A stretch of DNA of 64,000 nt from positions 25,212 to 89,211 of the forward strand of contig CBDCGJ010000008.1 of NCBI GenBank assembly GCA_965216645.1, read 5' to 3'. The position numbers were made by a program, and so were the translations under genes. The notes beneath the pieces were generated by a model. It saw only the letters and a program-made list of their open reading frames with translations, made no database searches and was not told the origin of the DNA. The stretch's first letter is position 1; each line of letters opens with the position of its first letter. This document shows positions 17,097 through 26,300 of the stretch, one piece after another. Source of the stretch: CBDCGJ01 sp965216645. Lineage in GTDB: Bacteria > Pseudomonadota > Alphaproteobacteria > GCA-2731375.

Positions 17097-17420
17097 ATGA
17101 CATTGTTCACAACCACCAGAATGGTTATCCTATCCGAAAATCGCGGTGAATATCTAGAGCTGGCCTTCGCGGCGGCCAAACTTGGTGTCATTTATTGCGC
17201 GTCGAATTGGCGCTTTGCATCGGTCGAGTTAGCGCATTGTATCCAACTGACCTCGCCAAAACTAGCCTTGGTCTCGTCTCGCTATCACGAACAGCTGTCC
17301 GCCGAAAACCATGGCATGGAGGATGTCATCGTGTTGGAGCAAGCCTACGAGGAAATATTGGCCACAGGGGAGAGGAGGACTTCAGATAAACCGCCTTTTA
17401 AAAAATGTAACATTGGCTAA
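17097..17420 (+). pseudogene. Acyl-CoA synthetase (AMP-ligase) fragment
   Basis: About 100 residues matching the N-terminal part of a fatty-acyl-CoA synthetase: VILSENRGEYLELAFAAAKLG, then NWRFASVELAHCIQLTSPKL. The AMP-binding motifs that should follow are absent, and the frame ends at 17420 against the converging acyl-CoA dehydrogenase. It is a remnant of a CoA ligase that once could have activated the pathway substrate. Confidence 0.75.
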
Positions 17421-18586
17421 CGCAAGGCTTCTCGGGCGATCACCAATTGCATCACTTGGCTGGTGCCTTCAAAAATCCGCATCAAGCGGGCGTCCCGGAA
17501 TAACCGCTCAACAGGATATTCCTTCACATAGCCATAACCACCGTGCACTTGCAACGCTCGATCAGCGATCCGCCACATGGCTTCACTAGCAAAATATTTG
17601 CACGCTGCGGCTTCCTTGATGCAAGGATGGCCGGCATCCAGCATTTGCGCGGCCTTCTCCACCATCGCCTGGGCGGCAAAACAATCCGCTTCGCTGTCCG
17701 CGATCATCCCCTGGATCAGTTGGAAGTCTGCGATCGGCCGACCGAATTGCTTTCGATCTTTAGCATAACGCAACATTTCCTCAATAAAGCGCCGCGCTAA
17801 ACCGACACAGACTGCGCCCATATGAATGCGGGCACCATCCAGTACTTGCATAGCTGTTCGAAAACCATGCCCCTCCTGATTACCCAGTAAATTTACCGCT
17901 GGCACACGGCAGTCCTGAAAACTCACATCCGCCGTTGATGCCCCGTGTTGGCCCATTTTCTTCAGCGGCGGACCGATAACCAAGCCTTCTGTACCAGCCT
18001 CGACTAAAAAGCAAGAAATACCATCGGCGCCACGACGGGTAGAGTCGGTGCGGGCCATAACAGTGAATAGACCGGCTATCGGCGCATTTGAAATAAATCG
18101 TTTTGATCCGTTTAAGATAAAATAATCACCGTCTTTGACCGCCTTTGTTCTTAGCGATTGAGCATCGGAACCAGCATCAGGCTCCGTCAAACAAAATGAA
18201 ATGATCAGTTCGCCACTCGCTACTTTTGGTAGGTATTTGTTTTTCTGCGCGTCGTTACCTGCCAAGACGATGCACTGACCACCAACTCCATTGGTAGTGC
18301 CGACATAGGACCTAAAAGCAGGCGCCGCGCGACATAGCTCAAAAATAACCTGCACTTCGGCCCATTTCGATAACCCCAATCCGCCATATTCTTCCGGAAT
18401 TGCATAGGCAAATAGGCCAAGATCTCGCATTACATCTAGCAGATTATCCGGAATTCTGTCTTCATCATCCAAGATACTTTCCCCGGGGATCAATTTCTCA
18501 TCTACAACCCGTGATACTGCCGCTACCAGCGGGTCAATCTCCTCTTGATTCCATTGCCGACTTCGTTTCATTTCAAAATTCACCAT
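17417..18586 (-). CDS. Acyl-CoA dehydrogenase
   Basis: A 389-residue FAD-dependent acyl-CoA dehydrogenase with the usual helical N-domain, beta core (ISFCLTEPDAGSDAQ) and C-terminal helices. The predicted catalytic Glu is in IFEGTSQV near the C-terminus. It would oxidise a CoA thioester to the 2-enoyl-CoA. It is last in a leftward operon with SDR, CMD-family and BVMO genes driven from the 22.4 kb control region, although a 550-bp gap with a broken MaoC gene precedes it. Confidence 0.9.
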   Translation of the reverse strand: MVNFEMKRSRQWNQEEIDPLVAAVSRVVDEKLIPGESILDDEDRIPDNLLDVMRDLGLFAYAIPEEYGGLGLSKWAEVQVIFELCRAAPAFRSYVGTTNGVGGQCIVLAGNDAQKNKYLPKVASGELIISFCLTEPDAGSDAQSLRTKAVKDGDYFILNGSKRFISNAPIAGLFTVMARTDSTRRGADGISCFLVEAGTEGLVIGPPLKKMGQHGASTADVSFQDCRVPAVNLLGNQEGHGFRTAMQVLDGARIHMGAVCVGLARRFIEEMLRYAKDRKQFGRPIADFQLIQGMIADSEADCFAAQAMVEKAAQMLDAGHPCIKEAAACKYFASEAMWRIADRALQVHGGYGYVKEYPVERLFRDARLMRIFEGTSQVMQLVIAREALR

Positions 18587-18794
18587 GCCATTAACAATTT
18601 AGGCGTCTTTAAATAATATACATATTTTGCAATTCTCCAAAAATTGTGCCACTCAGAACTTGCCGTTGAACAATCCGATAATGGTATTGTCCGTCTGATT
18701 TCCTTAGCCCATAGTTTCCTTCTATGTTTAGGTTCAAGATAAGCCAAGTCCTCTTTATTCATATGATCCACTTTGGTCTACTTGCGTCAAGCCG

Positions 18795-19064
18795 TCAGCC
18801 CATATGCTGTACGGTGGACTGCACCAACAGGCCTTCAGTAAATGTATAACCGAGGGGCCCCGGAGCCACTCGTCCTTTGATATCACTATGTTTCTCAACG
18901 AAGTCCCTGTCTGTATATATCACTTAAGTTATTCCGGTGGCATTGGCGAAATTGACTATATCTGCCTCGGTCAGATTGCGGTGGATGGTTTTAAATGTCC
19001 TGCCGTTTGTTGGGTCCTTAAAGAAAAGGCCGAAGCCGAGAATTTCTAGGTATCTATCTCCCAT
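18795..19064 (-). pseudogene. MaoC-like hydratase remnant
   Basis: The minus strand from an ATG at 19064 reads a MaoC-type hydratase (FKTIHRNLTEADIVNFANATG, then DIKGRVAPGPLGYTFTEGLL) interrupted by an in-frame TAA at 18924-18926 and ending early at 18795. It is only 89 codons, about 60 percent of a normal gene. It lies between the SDR and ACAD genes of the same strand, where an intact hydratase would complete a beta-oxidation step. Confidence 0.7.
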
Positions 19065-19138
19065 CAACGCTAATAACTGCGAATGGTAACTTGCGGTCGG
19101 AGCGGATCGTTCGTTACGGCCACTCTAGAAATGTAAAT

Positions 19139-19921
19139 TTACTGAGCTGTTACACCGCCATCGATCACAAGCTCGGCGCCGGTCATAAAGGAAGAATGGT
19201 CGCTGGCAAGGAACAGAATGGCGCTGGCTATGTCGGATGGTCTCCCCAATCTGCCAAGAGGATGCCAGTTCGCCAAGCTCGCGCGGGCAGCTTCATTCGT
19301 ATGCGGCATATTTTCAACCATCTCGGCTACCATTGGTGTGTCGATAGCACCGGGATGAACCGAATTAACCCTCACATTAGCCCTTAGATGCGCCGCCTCC
19401 ATGGCCGCGGCCTTGGTCAACAGACGCACCCCACCTTTTGAGGCACAATATGCTGTTTGCCGAGGCATGCCCAATATACCGGCAATCGAGGAAATATTGA
19501 TAATGGAACCGCCGCTCCTGGCCGCCATGGTGGCCAACGCGTATTTTGTGCCCAGGAAAACACCGTCCAGATTTACGGAGGTCACGCGGCGAAAATCCTC
19601 CAAACTTGTTTCCGCGATCATCTTGACCAATTCAATACCAGCACCGTTAACGAGTACATCGAAGCCACCGAGTTCATCTTCGACCTTTTTGATAACCGCG
19701 GGCCATTTCGCTTCATCGGCCACATCGAGCGGGATCGCAATGGCTGACCCGTGCGTCTGGTTTATTTCTTGCGCGGTTTCTTTCGCGCCAACTAAATTTG
19801 CATCAACAGCGGCCACTTTCGCACCATGCCGCGCAAAGGCGAGCGAAGTCTCGCGGCCAATACCAGACGCGGCGCCGGTCACCATTGCAACTTTACTGGC
19901 CAAACTGTTTTCTAAGTCCAT
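19139..19921 (-). CDS. Short-chain dehydrogenase/reductase
   Basis: A 260-residue classical SDR: cofactor motif TGAASGIG (15-22), the NGAG motif, catalytic Ser in INISSIAG, the Tyr-Lys pair in AYCASKGG and a C-terminal SSFMTGAELVIDGG. It probably oxidises a hydroxy group to a ketone with NAD(P), for example to provide the ketone for the adjacent Baeyer-Villiger enzyme. The ATG at 19921 is preferred over 19960 for its ribosome site and because conservation starts there. Confidence 0.85.
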   Translation of the reverse strand: MDLENSLASKVAMVTGAASGIGRETSLAFARHGAKVAAVDANLVGAKETAQEINQTHGSAIAIPLDVADEAKWPAVIKKVEDELGGFDVLVNGAGIELVKMIAETSLEDFRRVTSVNLDGVFLGTKYALATMAARSGGSIINISSIAGILGMPRQTAYCASKGGVRLLTKAAAMEAAHLRANVRVNSVHPGAIDTPMVAEMVENMPHTNEAARASLANWHPLGRLGRPSDIASAILFLASDHSSFMTGAELVIDGGVTAQ

Positions 19922-20069
19922 TGCGCTTACCTTTCCGATACATATTTTTATATATGCCAAGAAACATTCAGCTTCAAAAGCGGTGGCGACCTAATTGAAG
20001 AAATTATTAGTAATATGAAGAAGCAGCGATTGCGCTAGCCTATCGTAGTCGCTCCAAACTTGTATATGT

Positions 20070-20657
20070 TCAGCGGGATTGCGGTGTTTTTCCATCGGGC
20101 GGCCAAGCTTCGATGCCGTCTTCCAGCGGAATTCGCAGGCTACGGAGGAGTTCGGAAAAAGTCCGCCAATTGCTGATTGCCATTACAAGCTCGACCATTT
20201 CTTCATCACTGCCAATTACAGCGGCGCAGCGGTTCCATGTCTTAGGAGAGATGCAGCCGTCATTTAGCGTATCATCGGTCGCGGCGATGACTGCCAGATC
20301 CGCTTCCGATAAGTTGGGCGCCTTGTCTGGCACCCGAACCGCCAGAATATCCGCTTCACTTATCCCCAGGTGACGGGCCACATGCCAATGCTGAGTCCAT
20401 TCATATTCAGATTGGTTGCGCCAACCAATGCGCATGATCACCAGTTCGCGTAGGCGCGGATCGAGTTTGTTGCCCTTCCACAAAAGCATCGATAATTGCC
20501 CGGCCACGACTCCGGCCAACGTTGGATGACGCAGCAATGTCCGGAAAACATTCAATCCCGACATGCTGGAGGGGACCCCGGCTTCCTTGCCAATGGCGCG
20601 GGCGTCTTCCACACTTAACGGCTCAACGCGCGGAACGGATGTATCGTCTAATGTCAT
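20070..20657 (-). CDS. Carboxymuconolactone decarboxylase-family protein
   Basis: 195 residues of the CMD/AhpD-like fold: the core LRELVIMRIGWRNQSEYEWTQHW and the helix ISEADILAVRV. The typical AhpD CxxC is absent (WRNQSEYEW), as in many catabolic-cluster members whose reaction is unknown. It lies between BVMO and SDR genes in one operon, 20 bp after the BVMO stop. Confidence 0.8.
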   Translation of the reverse strand: MTLDDTSVPRVEPLSVEDARAIGKEAGVPSSMSGLNVFRTLLRHPTLAGVVAGQLSMLLWKGNKLDPRLRELVIMRIGWRNQSEYEWTQHWHVARHLGISEADILAVRVPDKAPNLSEADLAVIAATDDTLNDGCISPKTWNRCAAVIGSDEEMVELVMAISNWRTFSELLRSLRIPLEDGIEAWPPDGKTPQSR

Positions 20658-20677
20658 AAGATCTCCTCAAGAACGCT

Positions 20678-22297
20678 CTAGCTAAAATTGAAGCCGCGGT
20701 ATTTGTTCTCGGCCACCTCGGTTAGTATTTTGCGGTAGCGCGGTGAGCCGCCATTGTAAATCATGTAGCGCAGTTTATCGTGCCCAGCCACATTGGAATT
20801 GTAGCCGGTAAACCAGGATTTAGCTGTTGGGATAAGAGAATATTTGTAGGTTTCCTTGACGTGCTCTTGCCACTCATTCTCGGCTGCTACAGTCGGCTCA
20901 ATGCGTCGATAATTGTGCTTGCGCATATGCAAAAGCAGTTCAGTTGCCCAGTCGACCGCTTCTTCGATGCCACGGGGAAAGTTTGTCGCGACCGATCCGC
21001 CTTGGGGTCCCGCGAGAATAATCAGGTTGGGGAAACCAGTGGTTTGCAATCCAAGATAGGTCACCGGCCCATCAATCCATTTGTCCCGCAATTTTTCGCC
21101 GCCTACACCGGTGAACTCGATACGGTCAAAGGCCCCTGTGATGGCATCAAAACCAGTGGCGTAAACGATGACATCAAGTTCGTATTCCTGACTGGAGGTC
21201 ATTATGCCTTTGGGCGTAATATATCTAATGGGCGTATCGTTAATATCGACGAGACTTACATTGTCGCGGTTATAGGCTTCATAATAACGGGTTTCCAGGG
21301 GCACCCGCCGGGTGCCAAAACCATGATCTTTGGGAATTAATTTTTCCGCTATCGCGGGGTCATTCACCCGTTCACGGATTTTGCTCGCAATGAATTTGGA
21401 GTATTCTGAATTTGGGCCTTCTTTGACCAGCACATCCCGGAAGTTTCCAATCCAAACCCCAAAACCGGGAGAATTGTAGAGTTCCTCCCAAAAGGCCAAC
21501 CGTTCCTCCTCAGATACATCCTCAAAGTCTCGCCGGTCCGGCCCGTGGATGAAGCCACCCGGGGTTTCCTTGCAACGAGCGAAGATTTCGTCATAGGACG
21601 CCTTAATTCTGGCCTGGGTTTCATCATCTATGGCGCTGTTATGCAACGGCGCGCACCAGTTCGGCCGGCGCTGAAAGACAGTCAATTGCCCGACTTTGTC
21701 CGCAATTTCCGAGATTACCTGTACGCCGGTAGCACCGGTTCCAATTACGGCTACTTTCTTACCTGCCAAATCCACCGGCTCCTGCGGCCAATTATACGTG
21801 TGGAAAGATGCGCCGTCGAAAGATTCCACCCCATCGATAAGAGGCATGGTGGCGGCTGAAAGCATACCAATAGCCGTGAAAAGAAACCGAGTGGTCAAAC
21901 GACGACCGTTTGCGAGTACCACTGTCCAGTATTGCTGGTCTGCATCATAATGGGCCGCTTCAACCTTGCAGTTGAATTGCATATGCTTGCCTAGATCGAA
22001 TTTCTCAACGACATGATTTAGATAGCGTAGGGTCTCGGGTTGGGCCGCGAAATGTTCGCTCCAATTCCATTCCTTAAGCAGTTCCTTGGAAAAGGAATAA
22101 CCATAAGTGTAGCTCTCTGAATCAAAACGGGCGCCCGGGTAACGGTTCCAATACCAAGTACCACCTGGGGCATCGCCCGTTTCCAACACAGTGACATCGA
22201 TCCCCAGTTCCAACAGCCGATAAAGTTGATAAATTCCACAAACTCCGGCTCCGATGATTATAACTTCGTGTTGAGGCGGACTATTTTCAATTGACAT
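20678..22297 (-). CDS. Baeyer-Villiger monooxygenase (copy 1)
   Basis: 539 residues, class B flavin monooxygenase. The FAD Rossmann GAGVCG is at 16-21, GGTWYWNRYPGARFDSES follows, and the BVMO fingerprint F160-x-G-x3-H-x3-W-P (FDGASFHTYNWP) and NADPH Rossmann GTGATG (186-191) are all present. It inserts oxygen next to a ketone, giving an ester or lactone. The start at 22297 is placed just before the FAD motif; longer in-frame starts exist upstream. It heads the leftward operon BVMO-CMD-SDR. The shared operator at 22455 lies upstream. Confidence 0.92.
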   Translation of the reverse strand: MSIENSPPQHEVIIIGAGVCGIYQLYRLLELGIDVTVLETGDAPGGTWYWNRYPGARFDSESYTYGYSFSKELLKEWNWSEHFAAQPETLRYLNHVVEKFDLGKHMQFNCKVEAAHYDADQQYWTVVLANGRRLTTRFLFTAIGMLSAATMPLIDGVESFDGASFHTYNWPQEPVDLAGKKVAVIGTGATGVQVISEIADKVGQLTVFQRRPNWCAPLHNSAIDDETQARIKASYDEIFARCKETPGGFIHGPDRRDFEDVSEEERLAFWEELYNSPGFGVWIGNFRDVLVKEGPNSEYSKFIASKIRERVNDPAIAEKLIPKDHGFGTRRVPLETRYYEAYNRDNVSLVDINDTPIRYITPKGIMTSSQEYELDVIVYATGFDAITGAFDRIEFTGVGGEKLRDKWIDGPVTYLGLQTTGFPNLIILAGPQGGSVATNFPRGIEEAVDWATELLLHMRKHNYRRIEPTVAAENEWQEHVKETYKYSLIPTAKSWFTGYNSNVAGHDKLRYMIYNGGSPRYRKILTEVAENKYRGFNFS

Positions 22298-22454
22298 AGC
22301 TATACTCTGATTTCCGGACATTGATAGTGAAGGTAATTGCGTATTCTCGAATAGAACGACCCTCTGAGAACCTGTTATCATAGATGCAGCAGGCTCATCT
22401 GAAACAGAACTCAGCAAAATCAAGGGCGCAGCTTGACTGAAAAAATCAATTATG

Positions 22455-22475
22455 TCAAACTATCATTTGTTAGAA
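22455..22475. promoter_or_regulatory. Shared 21-nt operator, site A
   Basis: The site begins TCAAACTA and ends GTTAGAA with CTATCATTTGTTAG at its core; the same element recurs at 36791, 48651 and (on the minus strand) 25056. It lies between the divergent BVMO and alcohol dehydrogenase genes. CTA(A/T)C and GTTAG are inverted, as in TetR-family operators. Confidence 0.7.
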
Positions 22476-22610
22476 TTTGGAACCACGGGCCAATCGATAC
22501 TTAATTGGTGATGTCTATAATCTTAGAGTTTTTGTGAATGACGAACCTACGCCGCAAGTCAAAATGCTCAATGCGGAATTAGTGCAGAAATTAAGAGGAA
22601 GCATCCAAAC

Positions 22611-23705
22611 ATGCAACGTACCTGCTTGGCGATGGTGCAAACCGCGCCTCGGAAATTGGAAGCGCGCAGCGTCCCAATCCCGAAAATCGACGATGACACC
22701 GCGTTATTGCGGATCGAAACCTGCGGTATTTGCGGCAGTGATTATGAACAGTTTGAGGGCCTGCTAAGGGCGCCAATTCCCGCCATTCCCGGCCATGAAC
22801 CGCTCGGAATTATTGAGGCAATCGGCGACAGGGCTGCAAAACGATGGGGGGTTGAAGTCGGAGACCGGGTGGCTGTGGAAACCATGCTATCCTGCCGTTT
22901 TTGCGCGCCCTGCTTAGGCGGGAAGTATCATCTGTGTGACATGCGCCGGATATATTCCTATATCCCGTTTGGCGAGGGGCCAGGACTGTGGGGCGCCTAT
23001 GCGGAGTATATGTTCCTAGATACCAATACAATTGTCCACAAAATGGACCCAGACATCCCAGCCGAAATTGCCGTCATGTTTAATCCGCTTGGGGCTGGGT
23101 TTCGTTGGGCGGTGGAAGTTCCCAATACCAAACCTGGTGACAGCGTTATGATCCTTGGCCCTGGTCAACGCGGTTTGGCCAGTGTTCTGGCGGCTAAGAA
23201 TGCCGGCGCAAGTACTGTTATTGTGACCGGCCTTGAAGCGGATGCCCGCAAGCTGAAAATAGCCCAGACTTTTGGGGCTGATTACACCATTGATGTGGAA
23301 AACGAGAACGTTCGGCATCGGGTAAAGGAAATTACCAACGGTCGGGGCGTCGATATTGTCGTGGATGTAACGCCCTATGCGACCCAGCCGGTGGTCGAGG
23401 CCATGGATTATGTCCGCATGGGCGGCACTGTGGTGCTGGCGGGTGCCAAGGGCGGCAATAAAGTATCGGACCTGGCAGCCGACAAGATCATGTTCAAGGA
23501 AATCACCGTCAAGGGTGTAGTTGGTGTTACCTGGTCTGGCTATGACAGGGCCATTCGCTTCATTGAGGAAGGAAACGCCCCGCTTGAAATGATGCATACT
23601 CATGATTTTGACTTGCGCGACGCGGAACAGGCGATCAAAACTCTGGCGCGCGAAATCGATGGGGACGAATCCATTCATTCTTGCCTAATTCCGGGATTAT
23701 CTTGA
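22611..23705 (+). CDS. Zinc-dependent alcohol dehydrogenase (MDR family)
   Basis: 364 residues. The catalytic zinc ligands are in CGICGSD and the GHE motif (IPGHEPLG), the structural-zinc cysteines in CRFCAPCLGGKYHLC, and the NAD(P)-binding GPGQRG lies near residue 185. It would oxidise an alcohol to a ketone or aldehyde, a natural step before Baeyer-Villiger oxidation. GAGGAAG precedes the ATG. It is divergent from the BVMO operon across operator site A and is followed after 2 bp by a thioesterase gene. Confidence 0.9.
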   Translation: MQRTCLAMVQTAPRKLEARSVPIPKIDDDTALLRIETCGICGSDYEQFEGLLRAPIPAIPGHEPLGIIEAIGDRAAKRWGVEVGDRVAVETMLSCRFCAPCLGGKYHLCDMRRIYSYIPFGEGPGLWGAYAEYMFLDTNTIVHKMDPDIPAEIAVMFNPLGAGFRWAVEVPNTKPGDSVMILGPGQRGLASVLAAKNAGASTVIVTGLEADARKLKIAQTFGADYTIDVENENVRHRVKEITNGRGVDIVVDVTPYATQPVVEAMDYVRMGGTVVLAGAKGGNKVSDLAADKIMFKEITVKGVVGVTWSGYDRAIRFIEEGNAPLEMMHTHDFDLRDAEQAIKTLAREIDGDESIHSCLIPGLS

Positions 23706-23707
23706 AC

Positions 23708-24559
23708 ATGATCAACCATGCCAGCGAGTGGGTCACGCGGTCGGCCTATGCCAATAACCTTGGAATTGTTCTGCAAAGCCTGGACGAGCAGACAGCCATC
23801 CTGCATTTGCCGTTCAATAAAGCTAATGCCAACCCGATTGGTCAGGCATTGCATGGTGGCGTTGCGGCATCTCTAAGTGTGACAGCGGCCGAGACTTTGG
23901 CGCGGCATGTGTTTGGTCCTGATTGCGGTCCGTGGCACACACTCGGGTTCCAAATCAACTATTTGGCCGCGGCTTTGGGCGAAGCCGTGACGGCCACGGC
24001 CAGCTTATCGCGGCGCGGCAAGGATTTGTGCTTCATTACTGTCGCGGTTGCGAGCGAAGAGGGAAAAGCCATCGCCCAGGTCAATGTTGCAGTACGCGCA
24101 AGGCATAACCAAGAAGCAGAAACGGTAAAGAAATCTTTGACCGACGATGGTCGGATCGACCCAGGGTTTATGAAAGAGCGGCTGGCGCTTAATCCTTTTA
24201 TTGTCGGTCGCGGTATTGAGCCGGAGTACATGTCGCAAGGACGGGTGCGTTTCATTATGCCCTGGCGGGATGCCAACGGCGATCATGATGGCGGCGTACA
24301 CGAAGGCGCGGCCCTGGCCTTGCTCGATACTGCTGGTGCCATGTGCGCCTGGTCGATAACCGGTCCTGGTAAATTTAAGGCATCGACACCGTCTATACAG
24401 GCGCAGGTGTTGGCGCCGCCGCCAAAGACGGACCTGATTGCCTATGGGCATACGATAATGCGTGACAATGAAATGTTCTGGAACGATGTCGAGGTGAGCG
24501 ATGCCAGCAACGGCAATCTGTTGGTCCGCGGCACCGTGTTATACCGTCTTTTTGGTTAA
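23708..24559 (+). CDS. Tandem hotdog thioesterase (PaaI-like)
   Basis: 283 residues with two hotdog units. The first has NPIGQALHGGVAASLSVTAAE (about 35-55) and the second GGVHEGAALALLDTAGAMC (about 195-215), each with the HGG/HEGA-type active-site helix. It would release CoA from an intermediate, or act as a disposal thioesterase. The ATG at 23708 follows the dehydrogenase stop by two bases, so translation is coupled. Confidence 0.8.
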   Translation: MINHASEWVTRSAYANNLGIVLQSLDEQTAILHLPFNKANANPIGQALHGGVAASLSVTAAETLARHVFGPDCGPWHTLGFQINYLAAALGEAVTATASLSRRGKDLCFITVAVASEEGKAIAQVNVAVRARHNQEAETVKKSLTDDGRIDPGFMKERLALNPFIVGRGIEPEYMSQGRVRFIMPWRDANGDHDGGVHEGAALALLDTAGAMCAWSITGPGKFKASTPSIQAQVLAPPPKTDLIAYGHTIMRDNEMFWNDVEVSDASNGNLLVRGTVLYRLFG

Positions 24560-24645
24560 CCGAACTTGTAGCTGATTTCTAAGCCAAACTTATTGATCTT
24601 GAACAAGCCCAAAACCGGCGAACAATTGACTTTTTAAAAAAGAAT

Positions 24646-24939
24646 ATGTTGAGCGACCGTTACAAGAATTTTGAGCAATTGGAAATTGACTATCCGGCCG
24701 ACCGGGTGCTGCGACTCACTTTCAACCGACCGGAAACCTATAACTCCCTGGATAAAACCGGGCACCGACAGTTAACGGAAATCTGGCGGGTTATTGATGA
24801 AGATCCAGATATCTCCGCAGTGATCCTCACTGGCGCCGGTAAAGCGTTTTCGTCCGGCGGCGATTTCAGTATGATCCGGGAAAACATTGATGATTTTCAT
24901 GCCCGAACCCGGGCCTGGAAGGAAGCGTCCCTCCGTTAA
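24646..24939 (+). pseudogene. Enoyl-CoA hydratase N-terminal remnant
   Basis: 97 codons of a crotonase: VLRLTFNRPETYNSLDKTG, then VILTGAGKAFSSGGDFSMI, covering the first oxyanion loop. A TAA stop follows at LR-stop, and downstream codons (VYNAVSHA) still resemble the family before similarity is lost. The second half, with the remaining active-site residues, is missing, so the product should be inactive. Confidence 0.8.
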
Positions 24940-25055
24940 GTTTATAACGCTGTATCTCATGCTTGTAACCGTCGTAACCCCAGTTCCAGTCCTTCGCCTG
25001 CTATCAATTGGCTGTTGCCAGTCATCCAACTGTTTAATAGTCCTCAATCATTATT

Positions 25056-25076
25056 TTCTAACGAACAATTGTTTGA
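25056..25076 (-). promoter_or_regulatory. Shared 21-nt operator, site D (reverse orientation)
   Basis: Read on the minus strand the site starts TCAAACAA and ends GTTAGAA, matching the site A/B/C consensus at 18 of 21 positions. It lies 72 bp before the amidohydrolase start at 25148 and would control the rightward operon running to the double-TetR gene. Confidence 0.6.
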
Positions 25077-25147
25077 ATAATAGCGCGGAATGTGTTATTT
25101 GGGAAACACAAATAAAATATCACGTAAATCCAAAAATGGGGAATACC

Positions 25148-26251
25148 ATGGCAAAAACACCTATTTCGGCGGATTCACATATTACCGAGCCACCAAATTG
25201 CTACATTGATTATATCGATCCCAGCTTTCGCGAGCGGGCACCGCATATCACCCATGATGAGAAATTCGGTGACGTTTATGTGATCGAGGGCATGGAAAAA
25301 ACCATTCCCATGGGGCTGGTTGCCGCCGCCGGACGGGATCCTAAAGATTTGCGGATGAGTGGGGCTAAATTTGAGGAACTGCACCGTAGCGGTTGGGACC
25401 CCGCCTATCGTCTGGCGGACCAAGACCGGGACGGCGTGGCAGGCGAAATCATTTACCCCACGGTTGGTATGGTGCTCTGCAATCATCCGGATTTTGACTA
25501 CAAGAGGGCATGTTTCCAAGCCTATAACCGTTGGCTGCAAGAATACTGCAGCACTGCGCCAGATCGTTTGTACGGCATGGCCCAAATCAGTATGGCCTCA
25601 GTCGAGGAAGGCATAGAAGACTTGCGCGCGGCGCATGAAATGGGCTTTCGCGGCGTTATGATGCCCGGCGATCCGAAACACGAAGATTACGATCATCCCG
25701 ATTATGCGCCATTTTATGAAGCGGCGATCGATTTGAATATGCCACTGTCATTCCACATATTGACCTCCGGTGCTGACCACATCGGCGGCACACGCGGACC
25801 GCGGATTAATGGCTTCTGCAGCATTATTCGTGGCTGCCAGGATATTATCGGTACCTTTATTTTTGGTGGCGTATTCGAGCGGCACCCAGACCTGAAACTG
25901 GTCTGTGTAGAGGCGGATGCAGGTTGGGTTCCTCACTACATGTATAGAATGGATCACGCCTACAAACGCCACCGGTACTGGATGAAATGCGAAGAGCTGG
26001 GACAGTTGCCCAGTGAGTATTTCAAGGAAAACGTCTATCTGACTTTCCAGGATGACTGGTCGGCCTTTGAGGCGCGCAATCGCTGCAACGTGCGTCGATT
26101 AATGTGGGCCAACGATTTCCCCCATTCCGATGCCACTTGGCCGTGGAGCCAGGATATTCTGAAGGAACATACGGCCGATTTGACTGAACAGGAACGAGAT
26201 TGGATCTTGCATGACAATGTGGCGGAATTATATGGGCTGACAGCGATTTAG
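25148..26251 (+). CDS. Amidohydrolase-2 (ACMSD-like) family protein
   Basis: 367 residues of a metal-dependent TIM-barrel hydrolase/decarboxylase. The N-terminal metal motif is seen as ISADSHITEPPN, with SFHILTSG in mid-protein, and the C-terminal metal/active Asp in MWANDFPHSDATWP. Family members hydrolyse C-C or C-N bonds or decarboxylate. In a catabolic cluster it may open a ring or act on a 1,3-dicarbonyl; the substrate is unknown. The ATG at 25148 follows GGGGAA. It heads the operon amidohydrolase-amidohydrolase-ACAD-BVMO-crotonase-TetR. Confidence 0.8.
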   Translation: MAKTPISADSHITEPPNCYIDYIDPSFRERAPHITHDEKFGDVYVIEGMEKTIPMGLVAAAGRDPKDLRMSGAKFEELHRSGWDPAYRLADQDRDGVAGEIIYPTVGMVLCNHPDFDYKRACFQAYNRWLQEYCSTAPDRLYGMAQISMASVEEGIEDLRAAHEMGFRGVMMPGDPKHEDYDHPDYAPFYEAAIDLNMPLSFHILTSGADHIGGTRGPRINGFCSIIRGCQDIIGTFIFGGVFERHPDLKLVCVEADAGWVPHYMYRMDHAYKRHRYWMKCEELGQLPSEYFKENVYLTFQDDWSAFEARNRCNVRRLMWANDFPHSDATWPWSQDILKEHTADLTEQERDWILHDNVAELYGLTAI

Positions 26252-26300
26252 CGCGGCATCATGAAACAGCCTGGGATGGAGGCCAGCAAGAGGTAAAAGA

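Noticed and set aside
18580..18771. 63-codon frame upstream of the acyl-CoA dehydrogenase
   Set aside because: No similarity recognised, and it runs into the dehydrogenase gene; more likely leader DNA.
24618..24635. Possible fifth copy of the shared operator (CGAACAATTG)
   Set aside because: Only about ten bases match site D; the outer arms are missing.
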